Of a stretch of DNA of 64,000 nt, positions 17,602 through 27,203 are shown piece after piece. Numbering within the stretch: the stretch's first letter is position 1; each line of letters opens with the position of its first letter. The translations under genes and the position numbers were made by a program. Below the pieces are notes generated by a model that was given only the letters and a program-made list of their open reading frames with translations, was not told the origin of the DNA and made no database searches. The stretch comes from CAVQWT01 sp963717705 (GTDB lineage: Bacteria; Pseudomonadota; Gammaproteobacteria; Burkholderiales; Casimicrobiaceae), in contig CAVQWT010000005.1 in assembly GCA_963717705.1 (NCBI GenBank), positions 806,001-870,000 of the forward strand. Direction: 5' to 3'.

Positions 17602-19566
17602 TCAGCCCCCCAGCAGCTTGCCTTCGGCGACCGCGAGGTCTTCGGGCCGCCCCAGCAGCACCACCGCGTCGCCCGCCTCGAACCGCCAGTCCGGCGCGGG
17701 CTGCGCCGACCGCGCCCCCCGCCGGCGCACGCCGGTCACCTCGACCAGCCCGTCGAGCCCGAGCTCGTCCAGCGTGCGGCCGGCGGCGAAGGCGCGCTCG
17801 GACAGCACGACCGTGTGCAGGCGCGGCTGCAGGTTCTCCGCGGCATCGGCCGCGTCGGTCGCGCCGTGGAAGAAGCCGCGGAACAGGCTGTAGCGCTCCT
17901 CCCGGATCGTCCGGATCCGCTTCAGCACGCGGTTGAGCGGGATGCCCAGCACCAGCAGCGAGTGCGTCGCCAGCATCAGGCTGCCCTCGAGCACCTCGGG
18001 GACGACTTCGGTGGCGCCCGCGGCCATCAGCTGGTCGATGTCGGCGTCGTCGACGGTGCGCACGATCACCGGCAGGTCGGGCCGCGCCTGCTGCACGTGG
18101 TGAAGGATGCGCAGCGCGACCTGCGTCGAGGCGAAAGTGATCGCGACCGCGCGCGCCTTCGACAGCCCCGCGGCGGCCAGCGCCTCCCGCCGCGACGCGT
18201 CGCCGTAGACGACCGACGACCCGTCGGCCGCCGCCTCGCGGACGCGCTGCGGGTCGGCGTCGAGCGCGACGTAGGGAATGTCCTCGCGCTCGAGCAGCCG
18301 CGCGAGGTTCTGCCCGCTGCGCCCGTAGCCGCAGACGATCACGTGGTCCTGCCGGGCCATCGTCTTCGCCGCGATCTGCGTGACCTGCGCCGCCCGCGAC
18401 AGCCAGTCGTTCGCCGTCAGCCTGCGCACCAGCGGCTCGGCGAATTCGATCAGCAGCGGCGCCGACAGCATCGACAGCACCATCGCCGCCAGCACCACCT
18501 GCGCCAGCTCGCGGTCGATCAGCGTCCCCTGCAGCGAAAGCGTCAGCATCACCAGCGCGAACTCGCCTGCCTGCGCCAGGTAGAAGCCGGTCCGCAGCGC
18601 GGTGGCGAGCGGCGAGCCGAACCTCCGCGCCAGCAGCACGATCAGGCCGAGCTTCGCCAGCACCGGCGCCACGAGCAGCAGGAGCACCTGCGGCCAGCGC
18701 TGGGACACGACGGCAAAGTCGAGCGACATCCCGACGGTGATGAAGAACAGCCCCAGCAGGACGTCCCGAAAAGGCTTGATGTCCTCCTCGACCTGGTAGC
18801 GGTACTCGGTCTCGGAGATCAGCATGCCGGCGAGGAACGCGCCCAGCGCCAGCGACAGGCCCGCGACCTCGGTGAGCCAGGCGAGTCCCAGCGTCACCAG
18901 CAGCAGGTTCAGCATGAATAGCTCGGAGCTGCGCTGCCTCGCCACCAGGTGGAACCAGAGGCGCATCGGCTTCTGGCCGAGCCCGAGGATCAGCATCAGT
19001 GCGACCACCGCCTTCAGCGCCGCGAAAGCAAGTGCGAGCGCCAGCTCGGTTCCGGTGCGGTTCAACGACGGGATGACGATCAGGAACGCGACGACGGCAA
19101 GGTCCTGGAACAGCAGGATGCCCATCACGTCGCGCCCGTGCGGGGTGCCGAGCTCCATCCGCTCGGCGAGCATCTTGGAGACGATCGCCGTCGAGCTCAT
19201 CGCCAGCGCGCCGCCGAGGACCAACCCGGCCTGCCACGAGAATCCCAGCAGCGGCAGCAGCAGCGCGCCGGCCGCGGTGGTGACGCCGACCTGCGCCAGC
19301 CCCAGCCCGAACACCGCGCGCCGCATCGAACGCAGCTGCGCGAGGCTGAACTCGAGGCCGATGGAGAACATCAGGAAGACGATGCCGAACTCGGCGAGGT
19401 AGCGCGTGGTCGCCGTGTCGGGGACGACCGCCAGCGCATGCGGGCCGACGGCGGCGCCGACGACGAGGTAGCCCAGTATCGGCGGCAGCCGCACCAGGCG
19501 GCACAGGACGACCACCACGACGGAGGCCGCGAGCAGGACGAGGATCAGCTGCAGCGTCTGCGGCAT
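17602..19566 (-). CDS. KefB/CPA2-type cation:proton antiporter with RCK domains
   Basis: This is an inner-membrane monovalent cation/proton antiporter, potassium efflux type. The 654-residue protein has about 12 membrane segments in the first 390 residues (LRLVRLPPILGYLVVGAAVG-like start, FLMFSIGLEFSLAQLRSM, GILLFQDLAVVAFLIVIPSL, FFITVGMSLDF). A Rossmann RCK/TrkA-N domain (IVCGYGRSGQNLARLLE, from about residue 402) and a TrkA-C domain at the end follow. ATG at 19566 gives MPQTLQLILVLLAASVVVVV. No ancillary KefF/KefG gene is adjacent. It is divergent from kdsD. Confidence 0.9.
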   Translation of the reverse strand: MPQTLQLILVLLAASVVVVVLCRLVRLPPILGYLVVGAAVGPHALAVVPDTATTRYLAEFGIVFLMFSIGLEFSLAQLRSMRRAVFGLGLAQVGVTTAAGALLLPLLGFSWQAGLVLGGALAMSSTAIVSKMLAERMELGTPHGRDVMGILLFQDLAVVAFLIVIPSLNRTGTELALALAFAALKAVVALMLILGLGQKPMRLWFHLVARQRSSELFMLNLLLVTLGLAWLTEVAGLSLALGAFLAGMLISETEYRYQVEEDIKPFRDVLLGLFFITVGMSLDFAVVSQRWPQVLLLLVAPVLAKLGLIVLLARRFGSPLATALRTGFYLAQAGEFALVMLTLSLQGTLIDRELAQVVLAAMVLSMLSAPLLIEFAEPLVRRLTANDWLSRAAQVTQIAAKTMARQDHVIVCGYGRSGQNLARLLEREDIPYVALDADPQRVREAAADGSSVVYGDASRREALAAAGLSKARAVAITFASTQVALRILHHVQQARPDLPVIVRTVDDADIDQLMAAGATEVVPEVLEGSLMLATHSLLVLGIPLNRVLKRIRTIREERYSLFRGFFHGATDAADAAENLQPRLHTVVLSERAFAAGRTLDELGLDGLVEVTGVRRRGARSAQPAPDWRFEAGDAVVLLGRPEDLAVAEGKLLGG

Positions 19567-19762
19567 CGGGCGGTCGAAAGGGACAGGGACGCGCGAACCG
19601 CGCGCCGGACTGTCGGGCTGAAATCGGTCGGCAAGTCCGGCGGCCGCGCGCCGGAACGCGGGGCGTCGCGGCACGGCGCGATGCGCGCGGGACTGAGTTC
19701 GAATGTAGCACACGCGGCGCCGATCCAGCCGCGCGCCGGGCGAGCGGCGCGCGGGCCTCGGT

Positions 19763-19768
19763 TATACT
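19763..19768 (+). promoter_or_regulatory. -10 box of kdsD, leaderless spacing
   Basis: TATACT occupies positions -12 to -7 relative to the A of the kdsD ATG (19775). Transcription starting at +1 would therefore begin at the start codon. No Shine-Dalgarno motif is present between it and the ATG. No good -35 hexamer is visible 16-18 nt upstream. Confidence 0.5.
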
Positions 19769-19774
19769 CGTCCG

Positions 19775-20800
19775 ATGTCCGGTGAAGTCCCGATTTCGTC
19801 CGCCGTCGCGCCGGCAGTCCCCGCGGTCGACGCGACACGGGCGCTGGCGCTTGCACGCGACGTGCTCGCCACCGAGGCCGCCGCGATCTCCGCCTTGTCG
19901 GCGCGCTTGTCCGACGCCTTCGTCGCCGCCGTCGCGCTGCTGCTCGAGTGCCGCGGCCGCGTGGTCGTCTCGGGCATCGGCAAGTCCGGCCACATCGCGC
20001 GCAAGCTCGCTGCCACGCTCGCCTCGACCGGCACGCCGGCGTTCTTCGTGCATCCCGCGGAGGCGCAGCACGGCGACCTCGGCATGATCACGCCCGACGA
20101 CGTGGTGCTGATGCTGTCCAATTCCGGCGAGACCGACGAGCTCGTGTTCCTGGCGCCGCACGTCAAGCGCCAGGGCGCGGCGATCGTCGCGCTGACCGGC
20201 AACGAGAACTCGTCGCTGGCGCAGGCGGCCGACGTCCACCTCGACGCCGCGGTCGACACCGAGGCGTGCCCGCTCGGCCTCGCGCCGACGGCGAGCACCA
20301 GCGCCGCGCTCGCGCTGGGCGACGCGCTGGCCATCGCGGTGCTGGACGCGCGCGGCTTCTCGGTCGAGGACTTCGCCCGCTCGCACCCCGGCGGATCGCT
20401 GGGGCGCCGGTTGCTGACGCGCGTCAGCGACGTCATGCGCGGCGGCGACGCGGTGCCCAGCGTGCCGGCGACGGCGACGCTTGCCCGCGCCGTCGTCGAG
20501 ATGAGCGGCAAGGGAATGGGGATGACCGCAGTCGTCGACGGCGACGGGCGCGTCGCCGGGATCTTCACCGACGGCGACCTGCGCCGCTGCCTCGACCGTG
20601 TCCGCGACTTCGCGGTCGCGCCGGTCGCCGAGTTCATGACCCGCAGCCCGCGCACCATCGGCGCCGACCGGCTGGCCATCGATTGCGTGGAGCAGATGGA
20701 GGCGCCACCCAAGGTGACGCAGCTGCTCGTCGTCGACGCCGACGGGCGGCTAGCCGGTGCCCTGCACCTGCACGACCTCTTCCGCGCTCGCGTCGTCTGA
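19775..20800 (+). CDS. kdsD: Arabinose-5-phosphate isomerase KdsD
   Basis: KdsD interconverts ribulose-5-phosphate and arabinose-5-phosphate, the first step of Kdo synthesis for LPS. The 341-residue protein has an N-terminal SIS domain (VVVSGIGKSGHIARKLAATL, FFVHPAEAQHGDLGMI, LSNSGETDELVFL) and two CBS domains (about 215-275 and 280-341). PTASTSAALALGDALA and the FARSHPGGSLGRRLLTRVSD linker are diagnostic. It opens the kdsD-kdsC-lptCAB-rpoN cluster. Confidence 0.96.
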   Translation: MSGEVPISSAVAPAVPAVDATRALALARDVLATEAAAISALSARLSDAFVAAVALLLECRGRVVVSGIGKSGHIARKLAATLASTGTPAFFVHPAEAQHGDLGMITPDDVVLMLSNSGETDELVFLAPHVKRQGAAIVALTGNENSSLAQAADVHLDAAVDTEACPLGLAPTASTSAALALGDALAIAVLDARGFSVEDFARSHPGGSLGRRLLTRVSDVMRGGDAVPSVPATATLARAVVEMSGKGMGMTAVVDGDGRVAGIFTDGDLRRCLDRVRDFAVAPVAEFMTRSPRTIGADRLAIDCVEQMEAPPKVTQLLVVDADGRLAGALHLHDLFRARVV

Positions 20801-20819
20801 GCCCCTGCGGCCTTTCCCC

Positions 20820-21380
20820 ATGCACGACGAGCCGCGCGCGACGACCCGCCCGATCCCCGCCGACCTCGACCGGCGCGCCCGCGGCGTGCGGCTGCTGACC
20901 TGCGACGTCGACGGCGTGCTCACCGACGGCCGCATCTACATGGGTGATGACGGCCGCGAGTGGAAGGCGTTCTGTGCGCTCGACGGCGTCGGGATCAAGA
21001 TGCTGGCCGCCGCGGGCGTGACCGTGGCGTGGATCACCGGCAGTAAGGCCCCCGTCGTCGCGCACCGCGCCCGCGCGCTGGGCGTCTTCCACCTGATTCA
21101 GGGCGCCGACGACAAGCTGGCGCCGTGGGAGGATCTGCGCCGCGAGCTCGACCTGGCGCCGTCCGCGTGCGCGCACATCGGCGACGACCTGCCCGATGTG
21201 CCGCTGTTCGAACGTTGCGGCCTGGCGATCGGCGTCCCGCACGCGACCGCGGAGGTGCGCGCCCGCGTCCACTACGTCACGCGGCGCGACGGCGGCCATG
21301 GCGCGGTGCGCGAAGCCTGCGAGCTGATCCTCGCGGCCCAGGGCACGCTGGCCGCGGGCGTCGCGGCCTGGAGCGGCTGA
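20820..21380 (+). CDS. kdsC: KDO-8-phosphate phosphatase KdsC
   Basis: KdsC removes phosphate from Kdo-8-phosphate, the third Kdo step. The 186-residue C0-type HAD phosphatase has LLTCDVDGVLTDGRIYMGDD with the nucleophile and acid/base Asp pair, WITGSKAPVVAHRARALGV and IGDDLPDVPLFERCGLAIGV. ATG at 20820 was chosen because residues before it overlap the kdsD 3' end in another frame. Its TGA shares one base with the lptC ATG. Confidence 0.95.
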   Translation: MHDEPRATTRPIPADLDRRARGVRLLTCDVDGVLTDGRIYMGDDGREWKAFCALDGVGIKMLAAAGVTVAWITGSKAPVVAHRARALGVFHLIQGADDKLAPWEDLRRELDLAPSACAHIGDDLPDVPLFERCGLAIGVPHATAEVRARVHYVTRRDGGHGAVREACELILAAQGTLAAGVAAWSG

Positions 21381-22009
21381 TGGCCCGTCCACGCACTGCG
21401 ACGCGCCTGGTCGACCGGCTGGTCTCGTGGTCGCCGGTGCTGTTCCTGGGCAGCCTGGCGGCGCTGACCTACTGGCTGGACGCGCAGGTGCAGCCGCCGC
21501 CCCCGCGGGTCGACGGCAGCCTGCGGCACGATCCCGACATGGTGATCGAGCACTTCCGCGCCCAGTCCTTCGGCGCCGACGGCAGCCTCCACCAGTCGCT
21601 GGCGGCGGCCGGCGCCCGGCACTTTCCGGACGACGGCAGCGTCGACTTCACCGCGCCGTCGGTGCGGCTGATCGAGCCGGACCGGCCGCAAGTCTCGCTC
21701 GACGCCGCCGAAGGAACGCTGTCCGGCGACCGCGAGACGATCGTGCTGCGCGGCAACGTCCGTGCGGTGCAGGACGCCTCGCCGGCCCGCGACAAGACGC
21801 AGGCGCCGCAGGGGCCGGTCACGCTGACCACCGATTGGCTGCGCCTGCAGCCGAAGAAAGGGCGGGCCGACACCGATCGTCCGGTGACGATCGAGGAGCC
21901 GAGGGGCATAATCCGCACCGTCGGGCTGGTGCTCGACAACGAGGCGCATACGCTCAAGCTCACGTCCAAAGTGAGCGGCACGCTCGAACCAGGCCGCCTG
22001 CCCAAGTGA
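21380..22009 (+). CDS. lptC: LPS export protein LptC
   Basis: LptC is the bitopic inner-membrane protein that receives LPS from LptB2FG and passes it to LptA. The 209-residue protein has one N-terminal membrane helix (VLFLGSLAALTYWLDAQV). The LptC beta-jellyroll pattern follows: PDMVIEHFRAQSFGADGSLH, PSVRLIEPDRPQVSLDAAEG and ADTDRPVTIEEPRGI. The start overlaps kdsC (TGATG) and the stop overlaps lptA (GTGA). Confidence 0.93.
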   Translation: MARPRTATRLVDRLVSWSPVLFLGSLAALTYWLDAQVQPPPPRVDGSLRHDPDMVIEHFRAQSFGADGSLHQSLAAAGARHFPDDGSVDFTAPSVRLIEPDRPQVSLDAAEGTLSGDRETIVLRGNVRAVQDASPARDKTQAPQGPVTLTTDWLRLQPKKGRADTDRPVTIEEPRGIIRTVGLVLDNEAHTLKLTSKVSGTLEPGRLPK

Positions 22010-22908
22010 TCCCCACCCCGACTTCCCTCCCCCGCCTCCACCCCCGCCTCGCCGTCACCCGCGTCGCGCGAACGCTCGCGGTCGCGCTCGCCGCGGCCGG
22101 CATGCTGCCGCTCGCGGTCGTGCCGGCGGCCGGCCAGGGAACGGCGCCGGCGGCCGCGGCGACCGCCGCGCCGGCAGCCGCGCCGGCGGACGCAGCCGCC
22201 GCGAAGGCTAAGCCAAAGGCAAAGGCGCCCGCCAAGGCGTCGCCTCCGGCAGCCGCTGCCAATGCGCCGGCCAACGCACCCGCCAAGGCGGCGGCCGGGG
22301 GGCCCGCCGGCCCCGGCGCGCTGCGCAACAACCCCGACCGCGACCAGCCGATCAACTATTCGGCCGATTCGGGCGACGTCAACTACCAGACCAAGGTCGG
22401 CGCGCTGACCGGCAACGTCGTCATCACCCAGGGGTCTCTGGCCATCCGCGCCGACCGCATCTCGTTCAAGCAGAACGCCGACAACTCGCTGGCGGTCACC
22501 GCCTTCGGCAATCCGGTCACGTTCCGCCAGAAGCGCCCGGGCACCGACGAATGGTTCGAGGGCTACGCGCAGCGCGCGGAGTACGACGGCGCGAAAGAGC
22601 TGCTCGAGCTCTTCGACAACGCCCTGCTGCGGCGCGGGCAGGACGAGATCCGCAGCAACTACATCTCGTACAACGCGGCGACCGAGCTGTTCAAGGCCGA
22701 AGGCCGCGCGACGACGCAGCCGCTGCCGGACGACCCGGGCGCCCGCGTGCGCGGCGTGTTCCAGCCGCGGTCCGACGCGCTGCCGGGCAAGGGCACGAAG
22801 GACGCCGCGGACAAGGGCACCGCGCCCGCGGCGGCGCCTCCGGCGTCCCCCGCCCCGGCATTGCAGAGCGCACCCGAACTCGGCGCGCGCCCCCCGGCAG
22901 CGAAGTAG
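22006..22908 (+). CDS. lptA: Periplasmic LPS bridge protein LptA
   Basis: LptA polymerises into the periplasmic bridge that carries LPS to LptDE. The 300-residue precursor has a signal peptide, an Ala/Pro/Lys-rich low-complexity linker (about residues 45-105) and then the OstA-type domain: INYSADSGDVNYQTKVGALT, GNVVITQGSLAIRADRISFK and VTAFGNPVTFRQKRPG. The tail is also Ala/Pro-rich. GTG at 22006 overlaps the lptC stop. The low-complexity linker makes it longer than the usual 175-200 residues. Confidence 0.92.
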   Translation: MIPTPTSLPRLHPRLAVTRVARTLAVALAAAGMLPLAVVPAAGQGTAPAAAATAAPAAAPADAAAAKAKPKAKAPAKASPPAAAANAPANAPAKAAAGGPAGPGALRNNPDRDQPINYSADSGDVNYQTKVGALTGNVVITQGSLAIRADRISFKQNADNSLAVTAFGNPVTFRQKRPGTDEWFEGYAQRAEYDGAKELLELFDNALLRRGQDEIRSNYISYNAATELFKAEGRATTQPLPDDPGARVRGVFQPRSDALPGKGTKDAADKGTAPAAAPPASPAPALQSAPELGARPPAAK

Positions 22909-22928
22909 CCGGAAGGCCTGCCCGCCGC

Positions 22929-23654
<726 letters not shown>

Positions 23655-23693
23655 TTCCGGCGCCCTTCGGCGCGACCCTTTCCTTCCTCGGCC

Positions 23694-25196
23694 GTGAAGC
23701 AGACCCTCCAGCTCAAACAGAGCCAGCACCTGACGCTGACGCCGCAGCTGCAGCAGTCGATCCGGCTGCTGCAGCTCTCGACGCTCGAGCTCAACGCCGA
23801 GGTCGAGCGGATGCTGCAGGAGAACCCGCTGCTCGAGAAGGCCGACGAGGACGAGCCGGCGCCCGACGTGCCGCTATCCGGGCCGGTCACGATCACCCGC
23901 GAGTCCGACGCGGCCGAGGGCGGCGACGACGCCGAGCGCCTCGACGGCAGCGGCGGCGGCGAGGCCGAACCCGAGGCCCCGCTGACGCGCACCTCGCTCG
24001 ACGACGTCGACCGCGCCGATTTCGAGGACTTCTCCGGCGTCGGGGACGGCGACTGGGGCGGCGGCGGCTCGCAGGACGAGGACGACGAGGGCTACACGCC
24101 GCAGCAGGTCGCCGATTCGTCGCTGCGCGACCACCTCCTGACGCAGCTGTCCGAACTGTCGATCCCGCTGCACGACCGGCAGATCGTCGGCGCGCTGATC
24201 GACGCGCTGGACGACGACGGCTACCTCACGCAATCGCTCGAGGAGATCGCCGAGCTCTTTCCCGAGTCGTTCGAGCTCGCGGACGACGAGCTCAACATCG
24301 GGCTCAAGTACCTGCAGAGCTTCGACCCCCCGGGCGTCGGCGCGCGCGATCCGGCCGAATGCCTGACGCTGCAGCTGAAGGCGCTGCCCCCCGGGACGCC
24401 GCACCGCGAAGACGCGCTCAAGGTGTGCTGCGGCCACCTGCAGCTGCTCGCCGCCCGCGACTTCACCAAGCTCAAGCGGCTGCTCCATACCGACGACGCC
24501 GGAATCCGCGCGGTGCGGACGCTCATCACGACACTCAACCCGCGGCCGGGCGCGGCATTCGCGCACACCGAGGCGAACTACGTGATCCCCGACGTCGTCG
24601 TCCGCAAGGTGCGCAACCAGTGGGTTGCCGCGCTCAACGAGGCGGCGATGCCCAAGCTGCGGCTGAACCGGATCTATGCCGACATCCTGACACGCAACCG
24701 CGACTCGTCGAACCAGCAGCTCGCTGCGCACCTGCAGGAAGCGAAGTGGCTGATCCGCAACGTCCAGCAGCGATTCGAGACGATCCTGCGCGTGACGCAG
24801 GCCATCGTCGAGCGCCAGCGCCGCTTCCTCGACCACGGCGAAGTCGCGATGCGACCGATGGTGCTGCGCGAGATCGCGGACATGCTGGGCCTGCACGAGT
24901 CGACGATTTCGCGCGTCACGACGCAGAAGTACATGCTGACGCCGCGCGGGACCTTCGAGCTCAAGTATTTCTTCGGCAGCCACGTCGCCACCGACACCGG
25001 CGGCGCGGCCTCGGCCACGGCAATCAGGGCGCTGATCAAGCAGCTGATCGGCGCCGAGGAGCCGAAGAGCCCGCTCACCGACAGCCGGATCGCCGAGGTG
25101 CTCGGCGAACAGGGTATTCTGGTGGCGCGGCGCACGGTCGCGAAGTACCGGGAGGCGCTCGGCATACCTCCCGTCAACCTGCGCAAGACGGTCTGA
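23694..25196 (+). CDS. rpoN: RNA polymerase sigma-54 factor RpoN
   Basis: RpoN directs RNA polymerase to -24/-12 promoters activated by enhancer-binding ATPases. The 500-residue protein has the Gln/Leu-rich region I (KQTLQLKQSQHLTLTPQLQQ), an acidic region II (about 50-135, rich in Asp/Glu/Gly), the core-binding domain, the HTH (LREIADMLGLHESTISRVTT) and the RpoN box ARRTVAKYREALGIPP near the end. The start is GTG at 23694, which gives the family N-terminus but has only a weak ribosome site. Confidence 0.97.
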   Translation: MKQTLQLKQSQHLTLTPQLQQSIRLLQLSTLELNAEVERMLQENPLLEKADEDEPAPDVPLSGPVTITRESDAAEGGDDAERLDGSGGGEAEPEAPLTRTSLDDVDRADFEDFSGVGDGDWGGGGSQDEDDEGYTPQQVADSSLRDHLLTQLSELSIPLHDRQIVGALIDALDDDGYLTQSLEEIAELFPESFELADDELNIGLKYLQSFDPPGVGARDPAECLTLQLKALPPGTPHREDALKVCCGHLQLLAARDFTKLKRLLHTDDAGIRAVRTLITTLNPRPGAAFAHTEANYVIPDVVVRKVRNQWVAALNEAAMPKLRLNRIYADILTRNRDSSNQQLAAHLQEAKWLIRNVQQRFETILRVTQAIVERQRRFLDHGEVAMRPMVLREIADMLGLHESTISRVTTQKYMLTPRGTFELKYFFGSHVATDTGGAASATAIRALIKQLIGAEEPKSPLTDSRIAEVLGEQGILVARRTVAKYREALGIPPVNLRKTV

Positions 25197-25238
25197 ACGC
25201 CGCGCGCAGACTTCAAGCAGCAAACCGAGGAGAACTCG

Positions 25239-25610
25239 ATGAACCTGAACCTCACCGGCCATCGCCTGGAAATCACCCCCGCGATCCGCGACTACTGCAT
25301 CGCCAAGCTGTCGCGCGTGACCCGGCACTTCGACCACGTGATCGACGTGAACGTCGTGATGTCGGTGGAAAAGCTCCAGCAGAAGGCGGAGGCGAATCTG
25401 CACATCCGCGGCAAGGACCTCCACGCCGAGGCCATCGAGCCCGACATGTATGCCGCCATCGACGCGCTGGCCGACAAGCTCGACCGGATGGTGGTCAAGC
25501 ACAAGGAAAAGCTCAAGGTCGGCCGCCATGACGGCGCCGAGATCAAGCGGGACTCCGCGGTCGCCGAGGCCGGCGCCCCGACGCCCGGGCCCGGGCGGCC
25601 CGCGAACTAG
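25239..25610 (+). CDS. hpf: Short ribosome hibernation promoting factor HPF
   Basis: HPF binds the 30S decoding centre and supports 100S ribosome dimers in stationary phase. The 123-residue protein has the S30AE/YfiA fold: MNLNLTGHRLEITPAIRDYC, VMSVEKLQQKAEANLHIRGK and MYAAIDALADKLDRMVVKHK. It lacks the long-form C-terminal dimerisation domain. A GAGGAG ribosome site precedes the ATG. Its place after rpoN is conserved across Proteobacteria. Confidence 0.95.
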   Translation: MNLNLTGHRLEITPAIRDYCIAKLSRVTRHFDHVIDVNVVMSVEKLQQKAEANLHIRGKDLHAEAIEPDMYAAIDALADKLDRMVVKHKEKLKVGRHDGAEIKRDSAVAEAGAPTPGPGRPAN

Positions 25611-25613
25611 CGC

Positions 25614-25619
25614 TATAAT
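25614..25619 (+). promoter_or_regulatory. TATAAT -10 box upstream of ptsN
   Basis: A perfect TATAAT lies just after the hpf stop codon and about 100 nt before the ptsN ATG. No TTGACA-like -35 is visible at the right distance. If used, the transcript would carry the strong hairpin at 25638-25670 in its leader. Confidence 0.4.
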
Positions 25620-25637
25620 CTTTCGCCGGTCAGCGTG

Positions 25638-25670
25638 CCGGCGGGTGCCTGGGGAACCGGCACCCGCCGG
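25638..25670. terminator. Strong GC hairpin between hpf and ptsN
   Basis: CCGGCGGGTGCC (25638-25649) pairs perfectly with GGCACCCGCCGG (25659-25670) around a 9-nt loop, and TCTTGC follows. It could terminate or attenuate transcription after hpf, or be a leader structure for ptsN if the TATAAT at 25614 is used. The T-tract is weak. Confidence 0.5.
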
Positions 25671-25719
25671 TCTTGCATTCGGCGCCCGGGCCACGAGGCC
25701 CTTCAGCCCATCCGATCCG

Positions 25720-26181
25720 ATGAATCGCATCGCCCCGCTGCTGCCGGCCGCCAACATCCTCGTCGACGTCGATGCGTCGACGAAGCCGCGCCTGTTCGAC
25801 GCGGTGGGGGCTCTGGTCGAGCGCAACCGCGGGCTGTCGAAGGTGATGGTGTCCGACAGCCTCGCCGCGCGCGAGCGCCTCGGCTCGACCGGCCTGGGCC
25901 AGGGCATCGCCATTCCCCACGGCCGCATCAAGGGCCTCGCCGAGGCGCAGGGCGCGTTCGTGCGGCTGAAGACGCCGATCGCGTTCGACGCCCCCGACGG
26001 CAAACCCGTCGGCCTGGCCTTCGTGCTGCTGGTGCCGGAGCAGGCGACCGAGCAGCATCTCGAGCTACTGTCCGAGCTCGCCCAGATGTTCTCCGAGAAG
26101 GCCTTCCGCGACCGGCTGGCCGCGGCGCCCGACCCCGACGGACTGCACGCGGTGTTCGCCGCGTGGGAACCGACCGCGTGA
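25720..26181 (+). CDS. ptsN: Nitrogen regulatory PTS protein EIIA-Ntr
   Basis: PtsN is the final phosphate acceptor of the nitrogen-related PTS and regulates potassium and carbon/nitrogen responses. The 153-residue protein has the phosphorylatable His in GLGQGIAIPHGRIKGLAEAQ and the EIIA motifs SLAARERLGSTG and LVPEQATEQHLELLSELAQM. Its stop overlaps the hprK GTG. PtsI-Ntr and NPr are not in the window. Confidence 0.94.
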   Translation: MNRIAPLLPAANILVDVDASTKPRLFDAVGALVERNRGLSKVMVSDSLAARERLGSTGLGQGIAIPHGRIKGLAEAQGAFVRLKTPIAFDAPDGKPVGLAFVLLVPEQATEQHLELLSELAQMFSEKAFRDRLAAAPDPDGLHAVFAAWEPTA

Positions 26182-27140
26182 CGGGTTCCGAGGTCCCCGT
26201 GCGCCAGGTCAGCGTCGAGAAGCTCTTCGCCGACAACCGGGTGCGGCTGGGGCTCACGTGGCTGGGCGGGCGGCAGGGCGGCAACCGGGTGCTGACCGGC
26301 GAGGCGGCGCTGAAGCCGACCATCGGCCAGGTCGGCCACATGAATTTCATCCACCCGTTCCGCGTGCAGATCCTGGGCGCGGCGGAGCTTGCCCACCTGA
26401 ACGGCCTCGCCCATGCGGGGCTGGTCGAGTCGATCGGCCGGCTGTTCACCAGCGAGCTCGTCGCCATCGTCGTCGCCAACGGCGAGGGCGTCCCCGCGAC
26501 GCTGCTCGACCAGTGCAACACGCACCACGTCGCCCTGCTCGCGACCGAGCAGCCGTCGCCGCACCTCGTCGACGTGCTGCGGCTGTACCTGTCGCGCGTG
26601 CTCGCCGAGTCGACGACGCTGCACGGCGTGTTCCTCGACGTGCTCGAGATGGGCGTGCTGATCACCGGCGCGTCGGCGATCGGCAAGAGCGAGCTCGCGC
26701 TGGAACTCATATCGCGCGGCAACGGCCTCGTCGCCGACGACATCGTCGAGCTCTACCGGATTTCCCCCGACACCATCGAGGGCCGCTGCCCGGCGGTGCT
26801 GAAGGACTTCCTGGAGGTGCGCGGCATCGGCGTGCTGAACATCCGGACGATCTTCGGCGAGACCGCCGTGCGGCCGCGCAAGCTGCTCAAGGTGATCGTT
26901 CATCTCGAGGACCACAGCCACGAGGCGTTCTCCGAACTCGACCGCCTGCAGGTCGACGCGAACTACCAGGAGGTCCTCGGCGTGCCGATCCGCCGGATGA
27001 CGATCCCGGTCGCCGCCGGCCGCAACCTCGCGGTGCTGGTCGAGGCGGCGGTCAGGAACTTCGTGCTCAACCAGCGTGGCATCGACAGCACGCTGGAGTT
27101 CATCGAGCGGCAGCAGAAGCTGATGGGCGAAGGCGGCTGA
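26178..27140 (+). CDS. hprK: HPr kinase/phosphorylase HprK
   Basis: HprK phosphorylates and dephosphorylates a serine of HPr using ATP, phosphate or pyrophosphate. The 320-residue protein has Walker A ITGASAIGKSELALEL, the dual-function Asp in LVADDIVELYRI, and the signature EVRGIGVLNIRTIFGETAVR. The start chosen is GTG at 26178, overlapping the ptsN stop. A second GTG 15 nt inside is possible. HprK with ptsN and rapZ is the common betaproteobacterial arrangement. Confidence 0.95.
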   Translation: MTGSEVPVRQVSVEKLFADNRVRLGLTWLGGRQGGNRVLTGEAALKPTIGQVGHMNFIHPFRVQILGAAELAHLNGLAHAGLVESIGRLFTSELVAIVVANGEGVPATLLDQCNTHHVALLATEQPSPHLVDVLRLYLSRVLAESTTLHGVFLDVLEMGVLITGASAIGKSELALELISRGNGLVADDIVELYRISPDTIEGRCPAVLKDFLEVRGIGVLNIRTIFGETAVRPRKLLKVIVHLEDHSHEAFSELDRLQVDANYQEVLGVPIRRMTIPVAAGRNLAVLVEAAVRNFVLNQRGIDSTLEFIERQQKLMGEGG

Positions 27141-27203
27141 CCGCCGCGCATCGATCGTCGACCGCGGGCCCGCGCGAGGGCCCGCCGAAGGCCAGGTTAC
27201 CGC

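Noticed and set aside
25655..25680. Sigma-54 promoter with GGCAC and TTGC before ptsN
   Set aside because: The GG and GC are 14 nt apart instead of 10, so the -24/-12 spacing is wrong.
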